From Cylindrodendrum hubeiense (taxonomy: Eukaryota > Ascomycota > Sordariomycetes > Hypocreales > Nectriaceae): 44,569 nt of DNA. Position 1 is the first letter of the stretch. Every line of letters begins with the position of its first letter. The translations under genes and the position numbers were made by a program. The notes beneath the pieces are model-generated. The model worked only from the letters and a program-made list of their open reading frames with translations. It ran no database searches and was not told where the DNA came from. Of this stretch, positions 1 through 14,600 are shown piece by piece. The stretch spans positions 1 through 44,569 of the forward strand of contig JAANBB010000343.1 in the NCBI GenBank assembly GCA_014621425.1. The letters run 5' to 3'.

Positions 1-2640
1 CAGGCACCAGCCAGGCAGACCTGCCCGGTGGTGGTGCCCGTGTTGCACTGCGCGCTTGACAGACAAGCGACACAGTGGCCAGCCGTGCACACCTGTCCGC
101 TGGTGCACTGTGAATTGGCTGTGCAGCCCGCCGAGCAGGTGCCGCTGTTGCAGACCTGCCCAGCGGTGGTGCACTGGGCGTCGAGGATACAGGCACTGCA
201 GCTGCCCAAGGTGCAGACTTGACCGGCATTGCACTGCGAGCTGGCGGTACACGCCACGCAGAATCCCGCCTGGCAGACTTGACCAGTGGCACAGCCCGAG
301 TTGGCGGTACATGCGGCGATGCAGGAACCGCTGCTGCAGACCTGCGATGACGTGCATTGCGAGGACGACGTGCACGCGGCGCACGCGCCCGAGGTACAGA
401 CCTGTCCGGTGTTGCACTGTGTCGTGTCGGTACACGCTGAACAGGCACCCGAAGTGCACACCTGGCCGGCGCTGCAGCCCAGGTTGCTGGTGCAGCTCGC
501 AACACAGGTTCCGAGGCGGCAGACCTTGCCCGAGCCGCACTGCGTATCGGTGCTGCACGATGAGCAGACGCCGCTGAGACAGACTTGGCCGGTGCGGCAC
601 TGCGACGTGTTGGTGCATCCGGTGCAGAGGCCGGACGTGCCGGTGCCGTGTGGGGTACAGACACGGCCGCCGCCGCAAGCGATTCCGGCGCCCAGCGTCG
701 TGTCGCACGACGTGGCACATAGGCCGGTGCCGGTATCACAGCCCTGCCCGGCAAGGCACTGTGAGTCGAGCGTGCACAGGCCGCAAGCTCCGGTTGAGAG
801 GTTGCACACGGTGCCTGCGTTGCACTGGGCGTTGGTGGTACACGTATCGCAGATTCCAGTGGCCCGGCACACCTTGTCGGCCGGGCATCCCGCGTTGGAT
901 GTGCAGGGCGCGATGCAGCTTCCGCTGCTGCAGACCTGTCCAAGCGTGCATTGAGTGCTGGCCGTGCAGGCGGTGCAGGTGCCGCTGACGCACGCGAGGC
1001 TGTTGGAGCACTGGGAGCTGAGCGTGCAAGCGCCGCATTTCCCGGTGAAGGTGTTGCAGACCTCGTTTGCGCCGCAGTCCGTGTTGACGGTGCACACATT
1101 GCGACACGCGCCATTGGAGCAGTATTGCCCGATGCCCGCGAGAGTGCCGCATTGGACATCGGCAGCACACGCGCCGCAAGATCCGAGATTGCAGACCTGG
1201 CCGGTGCCGCAGTCGGGATTTGCCGTGCACGTGGTGCAGTGGCCCGACTTACACGCCTGGCCGGTGCTGCACTGGGAATTCGCTGTGCAGCCCGCCGAGC
1301 AGAGGCCGCTGTTGCAGACCTGCCCAGCCGTGGTGCACTGCGAGTCGAGGAGACAGGAGCCGCAGGCTCCAAGCAAACATACCTGTCCGGTGGTGCAATC
1401 CGACGTTGCTGTACAGGCCGTGCAGAGGCCGGACTTGCAGACCGATCCCAGGGTACAAGACGTGGATGTGCAAGCGGCGATGCATACACCAGCGCTACAC
1501 ACTTGTCCACTGCCGCACTGAGTGCTGGCCGTACAGCTGCCACAGGATCCCGATACACAGGCTTGGCCAGTGCCGCATTGCGAATTGGTCGTGCAGGCGA
1601 TGCAATGGCCCGACTGGCAGATTTGGCCGCTGCTGCACGTCAGGCTGGAAACACAGCCGGCAGTACAGACGCCGCCGCTGCAGATTTGACCAGCAGTCGT
1701 ACACTGAGAGTCAGACGTGCAAGAGCCACAGGCCCCTGAGGTGCACACTTGGCCAACGCCACATTGTGATGCAGCGGTACAGGGGACACATAGTCCGGCT
1801 TGGCACGTTTGCCCGCTCGGACATGCAGAGTTGGTAAGACAGGCGGGGTGGCAGACGCCGGCGTCGCAAACGTTGCCGAGCCCGCACTGGAGGCTTGTCG
1901 TACAGGTGCCGCAAGCCCCCGAGTTGCAGACCTTGCCAGTGCCGCAGTCCGAGTTGAGCAAGCAGGCCGAGCATCTTCCCAGCGTGCATACTTGACCGCC
2001 GGTGCACTGGCTGCTTGCGGTGCAAGCAGGTTGGCATGCCCCCGAGATACAGACCTCGGTGGAGGCGCATTGGGCGTCGAGAAGACAAGTGGTACAGAGA
2101 CCAGCCAGGCATGCTTGGCCCGAGTTGCACTGCGAGTTGGTTGTGCAGCCGGCGCAGAGTCCGAGGATACACGCCTGGCCTGCAAGGCAGCCCGCGTTGT
2201 TGAGGCAGCCCGGGTTACAGAGCCCGAGCGTACAGACGTTGCCGAGGCCACAGTCCGAGTTTTGGACGCACGTAGTACATTGGCCGGCCCTACAAGCCTG
2301 GCCCAGGGTACACTGGGAGGTAGCTGTGCAGTCGCCACAGACGCCGTTGGTGCAGACATCGCCAATGGAGCACTGGGAGCTGATGGTGCACGGAGCGCAT
2401 ATTCCAGCGGTGCAGACGTCGTCGCCGCTGCACTGGGATGTGGCCGTACAAGGGCGGCAGAGGCCGCTTTGACAGCTGAGTCCGAGGGTGCAGTCGCTGT
2501 TGCTACTGCAGGACGGGGTGATGGTGGGGGCGCAAAGTCCGCTCTGGCACGACATGCCGGTGCCGCACTGAGTATCAGTTTGGCACCCAGTGCAGATTCC
2601 ATTCGGGCAGATTTGGCCCGTCGAGCACTGACTAGAGGTG
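1..2640 (-). repeat. C-terminal-side zone: ~20-residue modules with two-residue linkers
   Basis: About 43 modules (estimate from length) of the form C-x5-C-x5-C-x4-C-x2, for example CTSGQVCTAGHCVAC, CSGDDVCTAGICAPC and CTLGQACRAGQCTTC. The linker between modules is only two or three residues (VA, AP, GD, AG), so C-x2-C pairs appear that are rare in the core. Gln before the second Cys (SQC, AQC) and the GQVC motif are common. The repeats continue past position 1, so the C-terminus and any anchor are not in the window. Confidence 0.88.
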
Positions 2641-5600
2641 ACACAAAGCGGGAGTAGGTTGGGGAGACAGCTGCCAAGCTGGCACACCTCCGCTGCGGCA
2701 CACTGAGCGGTCGTTGTGCAGCTTTGGAGAATCTTGTTTTGGCAGATCCTCAGCTGACACGTCTGACTTGACGTACAGTCCGTGTCCGAAGAACAGCCAG
2801 GAACACATACACCAAACTGACAGGCCTCGGTATCGGCGCAGCCGGCATTGGAGCGGCAACCGGGGATACAGGTGCCGAACTGGCAGATATTGCCAGTACT
2901 GCATGTCGAGTCGGTCGTACACTGAAGTGGGTTTGGAACACAGGTTCCGGCAGTACATATCTCAGCGCTGTCACAATCAGCGCTGGTAGCGCAAGTGCCG
3001 GGGCCGTTGTAGATACAAGTGCCGCCATTGCAAACGCAGAGACCGAAGAGACAGATGTTGGTACCAAGGACCTTGCCAGTACATTCTATATTGCTGCCAC
3101 ACGCCGTCGAGGGGACGACGCAGGTACCGCTCTGGCAGATCTCGCCGCCGGCCTGGTCGCAGTCGACAGATGATGTGCACGTAGGCGTCGACCCGGTGCC
3201 CAGGGTGCAGACACCGTTGAGACAGAGACAAACGCCGGGGAGAGCACAAACGTTGAGGCCAGTGTAACAGTCAGTCGTGCCTGCGCACGATAGGGTGGCG
3301 ACACAGGCGCCGCTCTGGCACGTCGAGCCGGTGATACAATCCGAGTTCGCCGAACAGCCGGGGATGCTTGGGTCGAGAGCGCATTTTCCGTCAGTGCAAG
3401 TGCAGAGACCAAGCGTGCAGAGGCCAACACCCAGAAGGCAGTCAGAGGCGCTGCTGCACGAAACAAGTCCAATATCGGCAGTGCAAAGGCCGACAGTGCA
3501 GACACTGCCCTCGCTGCAGTCGTCGTTATTCTCACAGGTGAGTGATCTAGGAGTACAGGCTCCGAGAGCGCAGAACTCCTCCGCGTTGCAGTTTGCGTCG
3601 GTCGTGCATTGGTTGATGATGGTGGCACGGCAGAAGCCAAGGGTGCAGGTTTCACCACTGGTACAGTCGTCGTCGTCGGTACAGGTTAAGAGTTGCGAGA
3701 CGCAGAGACCAACCAGACAGATTTCGCTATTGCTGCTGTCGCAATCGCTGGTGCTGCTGCATTGGAGCAGAGCGGAGGGGAGGCAAAGTCCTAGCTGGCA
3801 TTCTTCACTTGAGCTGCAGTCGGAGGCGCTCTGGCACCCAGAAAGGTTGCTGGGGAGGCAGACGCCAGAGGTACAGGTTTCATCGTTCGCACAGTTGTCG
3901 GTGGTCGTGCAACCGGCGAGGACTGTAGGGATGCAGAGATTGCTCGTACATGTGAAGCCCTCGTCGCAAGGGGCGGTGGCAGAACAGCCCGAGAATGACT
4001 GCGGAAGGCAGAGGCCAGCACGGCATACATTTTCGGTGCCGCAGTCGGTATCGGCGGCGCAGAGGAGCGAAACTGGCACGCAGAGGCCGGATTCACAGGT
4101 GAAACCGTCTGGGCAGTTGAGGTTAATAGCACAACCGGTAAGGACGCCAGGAATACAAGTGCCCAGCCTGCACACCAAGCCTTCTGCACAAGAATCGCCG
4201 GTTCCGCAGGCAGGGAGGACCGAGGAAATGCAAATGCCAGATGTGCAAGTAGCACGTTCTCCACAATCCTCCGTTGTCGAACAAGTAGACACAATGCTGG
4301 GGAAACAGACGCCCGAGGTACAAGTCTCCCTGACGGCGCAGTCGGTATCGGATTGACAGTTGGGAAGAAGCTGGGGGACGCAAATACCACCAGTGCAGGA
4401 CTGTGATGCTCCACAGTCGTTATCGGAGCTGCAGCTCAAGATGGTTCGCGGGATACAGTAACCCAGTCGGCAAACCTCAGTTACAGCACAGGTAGAATCA
4501 TCTGTACAGCTCGTGAGGAGCGTCGGAAGACAGACCTCAGCAACACATGTCTGGCCCTCAGTGCACTCGGTGTTGCTCTGGCACCCATTGAGAAGAGTGG
4601 GAAGACAGAGGCCGCCAGTGCAGGTTTGGTCAGTATCACAGTCGGAGGTTTGTGTGCAGCCTGGGAAGACGGTTGCAAGACAAATGCTTGCTGTGCAAGT
4701 CTGTCCAGTCGTACAATCTTCCGATGTCGAGCATGTAACGGTATTGCGAGGAATACAGACACCGAGTCGGCAGACGTCGGAGCTAGAGCAGTCGCCATCA
4801 ACTGTGCAGGTAGGAAGCACAGTGGGGAGGCAAACTCCAGCAGTGCAAGATTGACCTGTGCCGCAAGTCTCACTAGTAGTGCAACCGCTGATCGTCTCCG
4901 GGAGGCATATGCCAGCCGTGCAGACGAGGCCATCGCCACAAGGGCTATCGGCGGAGCAGTCAGGGAACACCGTGGGGAGGCAGACTCCAAAGGTGCAAGT
5001 CTGAGTGGAGGTACATTGCTCGTCGGTAGTACAGACAGCGAGATCGTCAGGAATGCAGACACCAAGTCGACAAACCTCACCACTATCGCATTCGGTGCCA
5101 GTGCTGCAATCGGTCAGTGTCGAGGGCAGACAAACACCAGCAATACAAGTCTGGCCATCTGTGCAACCAGTGTTGTCGCCGATGCAGAGAGTGAGGGCGT
5201 CTGGTACGCAGACGCCGGAGACGCAGGAGTCGGCCGATACGCAGTCCTGATCCGTAGCGCAGGTTGGGAAGACTGGTGGCACGCAGAGTCCAGCTGTGCA
5301 CACTTGGCCTTCACTGCAGGCTTCATCAGTAGCACATAGATCGAGCACGTCAGGCAGGCAGACTCCAATTCTGCAGACCTGACCTGTGGCGCACTGAGTG
5401 TCGGTGGTACATGTAGGTAGGGTGGCGGGAACGCATACACCAGCTGTGCATGTTGATCCGTCGGCGCAGGGAGCCACATCGCTACATGTAGGCAGGAGAA
5501 CAGGAAGACAAACGCCTCCGGTGCAGACATTGCTTGAAGAGCAATCCGTATCAGTCTGGCAGGTTGGGAAGACCTCCGGAACGCAGAGGCCGACAGAGCA

Positions 5601-8600
5601 AGTCTGACCGTCGCCACATTGAGCAGTGGTTTCGCAACTGGTGACAATAACTGGTAGACAAACGCCGATTCTGCAGACAAGATTGGAGCCACAGTCGGAA
5701 TCGGCCGCACAAACCGGCAAGTCTGCAGGCACACAAACCCCAGAGGCGCAACTCTGGCCTTCAGCACAATTGCCGCCAGCGTCGCAGGCAGGCAGGATGG
5801 TCGGGATACAGATTCCAGCAGTGCAGGTGTACCCGCTGGTGCAATCCGCATTGGCGGCACAAGGTGGGAAAATCTCCGCGACACAAATACCGCCAGCACA
5901 AGTCTGACCCGTCGCACATTGTTCTTCACTTGTAACGCATGGAACGACAGTTGAGGGGAGACAGACTCCAACTCGACAAACCTGGTCGGTGCCACAGTTG
6001 GAATCGCTTGTACAAGCAGGGAGGAAGGCAGGTAAGCAAACTCCAGCGGTGCAAGCTTCATCTTCTCCGCAGTCCGAGTCCACTGTACAGCTGCCAAGAA
6101 CATCGGGAAGACAGAGTCCACCGGTGCAGGAAAAGCCGCTGCCACAGTCGTTGGTGGATGTACAAGCAGGGTAGAGCTCTGGGATGCAGAGACCGGCAGC
6201 ACAGGTCTGCCCGGCATCACACTGTTGGTCGGTTTCACACAAGGTGAGCGTATCAGGGATGCAAAGGTTGAGTCGGCAGACCTGGCTAGCACCACAATCG
6301 GTATCAGCCTCGCAAGTCGGGAGGACATCGGGGAGGCAGACACCAGAGGTGCAAGTTTGACCATCGCCACAGTTCTCGCCATTTGCGCAGGATGCCAAAG
6401 TGGAGGGGAGGCAAATACCACCATTGCAGGAATTGTTGCTTCCACAGTCACTGTCGACTGTGCAAGTTGGGAAGACCTCAGGGAGACAAATGCCGGAAGT
6501 GCAAGTCTGAGTGTCGGTGCAGCCAGTGTCGTCCTCGCATTGGGTGAGAGTCTCTGGGAGACAGAGGTTGAGTCGACAGACCTGGCCGGTGGCGCAGTCT
6601 GTATCAGTTCCACAGGTGGGAAGGATGTCTGGGACACAGATGCCGGACACACAACTCTCGTCAGAGGAACACTCGCCCTCGTTGACGCAAGCCGGGAAAA
6701 TGGAGACAATACAGAACCCGCCAGTACAGGCTTGGCCACTGACGCAGTCGCTATCGACTGTGCACCTAGGGAATGCCTCGGGGAGACAGACACCGGCTGT
6801 GCAGGTTTGATCTTCATCGCAGTCAGAATCCGCCGTACAAATGTTGATCGCGTCGGGGATGCAGAGGCCAAGTCGACAGACTTGATTGAGGCCACATTCG
6901 GTGTCAGCGGAACAATCAGGAAGATCGACTGGGAGGCAGACTCCTGATACACAAGTTTGGCCATCGGTGCAAGTTGCTCCATCGGCGCAGGTTGGCAGGA
7001 CATCTGGTAGACAGACGCTATTGTAGCAAGCGTTTCCGGTTCCGCAGTCGCTGTCTTCTGTGCAAGGTGGGAAGACCTCTGGGATACATAATCCAGCTGT
7101 GCATGTCTGGCTGTCACCGCAATCGGTGTTGTCGGTACAGGCAGTGATGACCTCAGGGATGCAGATATCCAGTCGGCAGAGTTGGTTGGCACTGCAGTCG
7201 CTGTCGGTTGTGCAAGTGGGTAAAACGGAAGGTAAGCATACACCTAAGGTGCAAGTTTGGTCATCGGTACAGGAGGTGTCATCCGTGCAAGCAGGCAGAG
7301 TACTGGGCAGGCAGGACCCGCCAGTGCAAGTGTTGCCGCTGTCGCAATCGGTAGTAGCTTCACAAGCAGGGTATATCGACTGGAGGCAGAGACCAGCGGT
7401 GCAAGTAAGGCCTTCTGTACAGTCGGAGTTGACGGTACAAGTGGCGAGAGTCTCAGGGATGCAATAACCGAGCCTGCAGACCTTTCCAGTTCCGCATCCA
7501 GAGTCGCTCGTACAGGTAGCGAGCACATCAGGAAGGCAGAGTCCGGAAACACAACTCTGTCCTGCGGTGCAAGGAGCAGAGTCATCGCAGATAGGGAAGA
7601 CTGTGGGAAGACAGACACCAGCAGTGCAAGTTTCGCCAGTCGCACAATTGCCAGAAGACGCGCAAGGCGGGAATACCTGGGGAAGGCATATTCCGCCCAG
7701 ACAAGCCTGGCCAGTTGAACAATCGGTATCAGCTGCGCACGTGGCGAGAGCCTTGGGAACACAAAGTCCGAGTCTGCAGACCGAGGTGGTTTCGCAGTCG
7801 GAATCAAGGGCGCAAGTTGGCAAGATAGATGGGAGGCAGAGTCCGCTGGTGCAGGTCTGGCCGTCGCTACAGGGAGTGTCGGTACCACATGACTGGAGAG
7901 TAGATGGCAGGCAGGTGTTTGCGGTACAGGACTGATCCTGACCGCAGTCAGAATCTTCAGTACAGGTAGGGAAGATGGGTGTAATGCAGAGGCCGGCAAC
8001 GCATGTAAGATCGCCGGAACATGGCTCGGTATCGGAGCACGAGGTCAAAGTCCGGGGAAGGCAAACTCCAAGTCTGCAAACCTCACCGAATGCGCACTCG
8101 GAGTCAACAGCACAAGTTGATAGCCCGTCAGGTAGACAGAGTCCATCGGTGCACGTCTGGCCGGCAATAGTGCAAGAGGCGTCAGTAGTGCAGGTGGGGA
8201 ACACAGTTGGGAAACAAGAGCCGCCAGTGCAAGCTTCGCCGTTGTTGCAGTCGCTGTTGGCTTCGCAAGTCGGGAAGACTTCCGGGAGACAGAGGCCAGC
8301 AATGCAGCTTTCGGGTGAGGTGCAGTCGTCGTTGGTTGTGCAAATTGCGAGGTCGGCGGGCAGGCAGTTGCCGAGTCTGCAGACCTGATCGCCGGTGCAC
8401 TGAGCATCGGTGGTGCAGGTAGGAAGGATCGCGGGAAGACAGACACCAGATGTACAGACTTGGTTAGCACTGCAGTCGTCGTCGATTTCGCAAGTGGGGA
8501 GGACACTGGGAAGACAGACACCTGCTGTGCAGGTGGATCCAGTGTCGCAGTTGTCGTTGGTTTGGCAAGGGGGGAACAGGGCCGGGAGGCAGAGACCACC

Positions 8601-11600
8601 GGTGCAGCTTTCACCGCTCGAACAACCAGAGTCATCGGCGCAGATGTTGAGGGCGGAAGGAATGCAAAGTCCGAGTCTGCAAACCTGCTCGCCGCTGCAG
8701 TCGGCCTCAGTTGAACATGTAGGCAGGACGTCAGGAAGGCAAACGCCGCTGGTGCATGTCTGGGTGGCCGTACACTGGGTGTCGTCCGAGCATGTCTCCA
8801 GGCCAAGTGGCAAGCAAAGGTTTGCAGTACAAGACTGTCCCGAAGAACAATCCGCGGATGTTTGGCAAGCCGGGAAGAGTTCGGGGACACAGAAACCAGC
8901 GGTACAAACGTTGCCGTCAGCACATCCAGTGTCCGCTGTGCAGCCGATGATGTCTCGGGGCAGACAAACTCCCAATCGGCATAGTAGGTCAACAGCACAA
9001 TCAGAATCTGCCGAGCAAGATGCGAGGCTGCTGGGAAGACAGACGCCGGAGGTGCAGGTCGCATCTCCAGTGCAAGAGCCATCAGTGTTGCAGGATGCAA
9101 TCGTGGACGGAAGGCAGTTTTGCTCGATACATGACTGGCCGTTGGCACAATCTGCAGTGATCTCGCAGGGAGGGAAAATTGTGGGGAGGCAGATACCCGC
9201 CGTGCAAGTCTCAGAGGAGCCACATGGCGTTTCCGCATCGCAGGTGGTGAGAGTTCGAGGAAGACAGGCTCCGAGCCTGCAAACTTCAGTAGTAGTACAG
9301 TCGGCATCTACCGTGCAAGTCTCCACAACGGTCGGAAGACAGACACCTGCAGTACAAGTTTGTCCAGTGCTGCAAGTGTTAGATGTATCACCTCCGCAAA
9401 TGTTGAGTGTGTCGGGAAGGCAGAAGCCAGCTGTGCAGGCCTGTCCAGAAGAGCAATCCGTGGTAGAAGTACACGCCTGGAAGACGTCTGGGACGCAAAG
9501 TCCAGCTGTACAAGTCTGGCCCTCGGCGCAAGTTCCATCAGTAGGACAAGCAAGCAGATCACGAGGGAGGCATACGCCAATTCGGCAGACCTCAGTTGTA
9601 GTACAATCCGCGTCAGCTGAACAGGTGGGGATGAAGTCTGGGAGGCAGACCCCGGTGTTGCAGGTTTCAGCAGCGCCGCAATCACTATCAGCAGTACACT
9701 GTGTGATGATGGGAGGCAAACAGGTTCCTGCAACGCAGATATCGCCAGAGGTCGTGCAGTCGGCAGCAGTCTCACAGCCTGGGAAGACGGTTGGAAGGCA
9801 GATTCCAGCCGTGCAAGTCTTGTCGTCGGGACATGATTCATCGCCGGATGTACATGTTGTAACGACTTCGGGGAAACAGACACCGAGCCTACAGACCTCG
9901 CTATCACCGCAGTCGATATCTTCCGCGCAGGTAGGGAGAACTTCAGGAAGACAGACGCCTGCAGTGCAGGTTTGTCCAGTTGTGCAAGTGCCATCTCCAG
10001 CTGTGCAGGGAGTCAATGTGCTTGGGAGGCACACGTTGGCAGTGCAAGTCTCGCCGTCAGTGCAATCATCAGATGTTTGACAGGTAGGAATGATTTGCGG
10101 CAAGCAAAGGCCGGCAGTACACGTTTGGCTAGTGCCACAATCGCTGTCGGTGGTGCATAGAATGAGAGACTTGGGGATACAGACACCAAGACGACAGACG
10201 TCGTCAGCGGAGCAATCAGTGTCGGCAGTGCAAGGGTCCAAGCCTTCGGGAAGACACACGTTGTTGGTGCAAGTCTGGCCAGTGCTGCAACCATTGTTGT
10301 CGGTGCAGCCAAGGAGGCCAGAAGGAAGACAGAGACCGCCCGTGCAAGAGTTACCGGTGCCGCAGTCGGCGTCGACAGTACAAGGGGAGAATATTTCAGC
10401 AATGCAGAGGCCGGCCGTGCAAGTCTGTGTGGAAGAACATTCGGTTTCATCTGTGCAGGGTGCAAGGTCCTTGGGGAGACACACACCAAGTCTGCAAGCC
10501 TCATCTGATCGACAGTCGGAGTCGATACTGCATGTAGGCAAGACATCTGGAAGACAAACACCCAAGGTGCAAACCTGTCCAGAGGCGCATGGGTTTTCAG
10601 TATCGCAAGTGGGAATAATAGTCGGTAGGCAAACTCCAGCAGTGCAAGTGGACTCAGAATCGCAGTTGGCATCAGTCTGACAGGGAGGGAAGACCTCGGG
10701 GAGACAGACACCAGCAGTGCAAACCTGATCAACAGGACATTCCTCATTGACCTGGCAGAGAGCGAGGTCTTGGGGAAGGCAAACTCCAAGCCGGCAGAGT
10801 TGATCCGTGGCACAGTCGGTGTCGACGGTGCAGATAGGTAGATTGTCGGGAAGACAAACTCCTGATGTGCAGGTCTGGCTATCGGGACATTGACCGTCCT
10901 CAGGGCAGGCAGCGAGACCTGAAGGAAGGCAGATACCTCCTGTACAGGCCTGGTCGCTAGTACACTCAGAGTCTTGGGTGCAGGTGGGGAAGATCTTGGG
11001 AATGCAAATACCAGCAGTGCAGCTCTCGTTGTCAGTGCAGTCACTGTTGGCAGTGCAGACCTTAAGGTCTACTGGGAGGCAGACTCCAAGGCGGCATACA
11101 CCATTGCTCTGGCAGTCGCTGTCTGCTGTGCAAGTAGGCAGTTCGGGAAGACAGACTCCCAAGGTGCATGTAAGATCGTTGGTGCAGGGCACCTGCTCCG
11201 AGCAGCCGGCGAGACCTGAGGGAAGGCAAAGGCCACCGGTACAGGCATTACCAGTACCGCAATCCCCATCGACAACGCAAGTAGGGAAAACAGTTGGGAG
11301 ACACATTCCGCCAGTGCAGGACTCGCCAGTGGCACATGATGTGTCATCCGTGCACAAGGAAAGAGCTTGCGGAAGACAGACGCCGAGTCGGCACACAGTA
11401 TCAGTCGCACAGTCGGTATCGGTGGAGCAAGTCGGTAGCACACGTGGTAGACAGACTCCTGCACTACAGGTTTGGTCCGCTGTACACTCCGAGTTATCAG
11501 TGCAAGTTTCCAATCCAGCGGGAAGGCAAGTGCCGGCGGTACAGGTGTTTCCTGAAGAGCAGTCGGCGGAGGTTGTGCAGGTGGGGAACAAAGGCGGAAT

Positions 11601-14600
11601 GCAAAGTGCAACAATACACACGTTTCCGCCATTGCAGTCGCCGTCGGTTGAACAGGTATCGAGGTTGCCGGGAAGACAAACTCCAAGTCTGCAAAGAAGA
11701 CCAACGCCGCAGTTGGCATCGCCGCTGCATTCAGGCAGACCCGAAGGTAAGCAAACTCCCGATGTACACGTTTTTCCAGTACCACAGTCCGTAGTAGGCG
11801 TGCATGATTGCAAAGTATCTGGCAAACAGACGCCATTGAGACAAGCCTGAGAAGCGTCGCAGTCCGTATCGGCGGAACAGAGGGGAAGCAGGGATGCGAG
11901 ACAGATACCAGCAGTGCAGGTCTGATCAGTAGTACATTCTGTGCTGTCGGCACAGGTGTTGAGTAGGGAAGGTAGACACACTCCCAGTCTGCAAACATTG
12001 TCGCCGCTGCAATCCGTATCGGAGGAGCAGGTAGGCAAGACAGAGGGGAGGCATACTCCGCTGGTACAGGTCTGGCCAGTATCGCATCCAGAATCAGCTG
12101 TGCAGTCCTGAATGCCCGAGGGAAGACATGTAGCAGCGGTGCATGATTGACCGGTAGCACAGTCGTCGCTAGACTGGCAAGGGGGGAAGAGGGAAGCAAT
12201 GCAGATGCCAGCAGTACAGGACTGATCAGCAGCACAGTCGGTGCTGTCCGTGCAAACGATCATATTCCTGGGCATGCAGACGCCAAGTCTGCAAACTTCT
12301 TCGGAAGTGCAGCCAGTGTCACTAGAACAGATAGGCAAAATTGTTGGCAGACACACTCCGAGGGTACAAGTCTGAGCGGAAGTACACTGATCATCGGTTT
12401 GACAGGTGTCCAGGCCTTCAGGGAGGCAAACACCAGCAGTGCAAGTTTCGCCTTCGGTACATGCCGTATCATCTTGGCATGTGGGGAATACCTCGGGCAG
12501 ACAGATGCCGGCCGTGCAGACTTGACCATCGCTACAGTCGGTTCCATCGGTGCCGCTACAGAGCGCAAGGTCGATGGGGAGGCAAACTCCAAGCCTACAG
12601 ACCTCATCCGAAGAACAGGTAGTGTCATCCGTGCAGGTGGGGAGGATAGTTGGGAGGCAGACATTGCCAATGCAGGACTGGCCGTCGCCGCAGGGCGCGT
12701 TAGTTGAGCAGCTAGTGAGGCCTGTTGGCAAACAGATTCCAGCAGTACACGAGGAACCAGTGGCGCAATCGGTATCAGCTTGGCAAGTATCGAATGGCGT
12801 AGCAAGGCATAGACCAGCTGTACAAGTCTGTCCTTCGGTGCATGTTGAGTCGTCTGTGCAGGTGATCATATCTCTAGGGAGACAGAGACCAAGTCTGCAG
12901 ACCTGATCGGGATCGCAGGTAGTATCGTCAGAACATGTGGGAAGAATCGAAGGAAGGCACAAGCCTGACGTGCAAGTCTGAGCAGCCAAGCAATCAGCAG
13001 TGGTAGTGCAGCTCTGCAACGTCGAGGGAAGACAGGTGTTAGCTTCGCAAACCTGGCCAGTAGCACAATCAGTGCTAGTTGCGCACGTAGGGAAAATAGT
13101 GGCCAAGCAAAGTCCGGCTGTGCAGGTCTGGTCCTCTGTGCAAGTAGAGTCGTCAGTGCAAGGCGCAAGGTCTCTGGGAATGCAGAGGCCAAGTCTGCAG
13201 ACCTCATCGGCATCGCAGGCAGTGTCATCGGAGCACGTAGGCAGGATCGAAGGAAGACACAGGCCTGACGTGCAGGTCTGAGCAGCCAAACAATCGGCCA
13301 TGGTAGTGCAACTCTGCAGGGTCGAGGGAAGACAAGTATTGGCTTCGCAGACGTTACCGCTAGTGCAGTCCGCATCAGTTGAGCAGGTAGGGAAGAGCGC
13401 AGGCAAGCAGATTCCAGCTGTGCAGGTTTGTTGATCTGTGCAGTCGTCGTTGGTGGTGCAAGTCGCAAGGTCTCGAGGAATGCATACTCCAAGTCTGCAA
13501 ACTTGATCGACATCACAGCCGCTGTCGTCTGAGCAGGTAGGGAGGATAGTGGGGAGACAGATACCTGCAGTGCAGCTCTGGGTAGTGAGGCAGTCACTAG
13601 AGGATGTGCAACTCTGAATAGTAGAGGGTAGACAGATGTTCGCTTCGCATGTCTCGCCAGTGCTGCAATCGGCATTCGAAGAACAGGCTGGGAAGAGCGT
13701 AGGAAGGCATATACCAGCTGTACAGGTCTGAGTGTCGGTGCAAGTATCATCACTTGTGCAAGTTGCAAGGTCGCGAGGAATACAAACGCCAAGTCTGCAG
13801 ACCGAGGTGGCATCACAGCCACTATCATCCGAACAGGTTGGCAAGATAGTGGGGAGGCACATTCCTCCTGTACAGCTCTGGGTAGCAAGGCAGTCACCAG
13901 ATGTTGTGCAACTCTGGAGAGTGGAAGGAAGGCAGGTGTTCGATTGGCATGTCTCTCCAGTCCCGCAGTCGGCGGTTGTGGAACATGTAGGGAAGATTGT
14001 CGCAAGGCAAATACCGGCTGTGCAGGTCTGGGAGTCGGTGCAAGTATCGTCGCTAGTGCAGGGTGCAAGATCGCGAGGAATACAGACACCAAGTCTGCAA
14101 ACGGAGTTGGCATCGCAGCCAGTATCATCTGAGCAGGTAGGCAAAATTGTTGGAAGGCAGATTCCAGCAGTGCAGCTCTGAGTGGACAAGCAGTCACCTG
14201 AAGTTGTGCATGTCTGAACAGTCGGAGGGAGACAGAGACCGGCCTCGCAGACATCTCCAGTGGTGGAGCAGTCCGCGGAGGTTGAACAGGTAGGGAGAAC
14301 TGTGGGAAGGCAAATGCCAGCAGTACAGGTTTCCGATTCGGTGCAGTCAGTTGACGTAGTGCAGACAGTGAGGGTCCTTGGAACACAAACACCCAGGCGG
14401 CATACGCCATCAGCAGTGCAGTCTGTATCGTCAATACAAGTGGGAAGAATTGTCGGGAGACAAATGCCACCGGTGCAAGTTTGATCCTCGGAGCAGTCAG
14501 CGTTGGTCGAACAAGTGGGAAGCTCAATCGGCAAGCAAATGCCCGCGTCACAAGACTCTCCACTGTCACAGTCGGAAGCTTGTGTGCAAGTAGGGAAAAT

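Noticed and set aside
2640..4140. Boundary between two separate genes at the irregular zone
   Set aside because: The frame stays open through the zone with no stop, start context, spacer or change of codon usage. Cys modules continue on both sides in the same phase.
8410..10080. Plus-strand open frame of 556 codons, and others at 3277-4356, 31693-32646 and 35611-36519
   Set aside because: All sit in one fixed phase antisense to the real frame and show Q-x-x-V-Q patterns that are simply the complement of the Cys and Gly codons. Such frames recur with the repeat, with no independent start or conserved domain.
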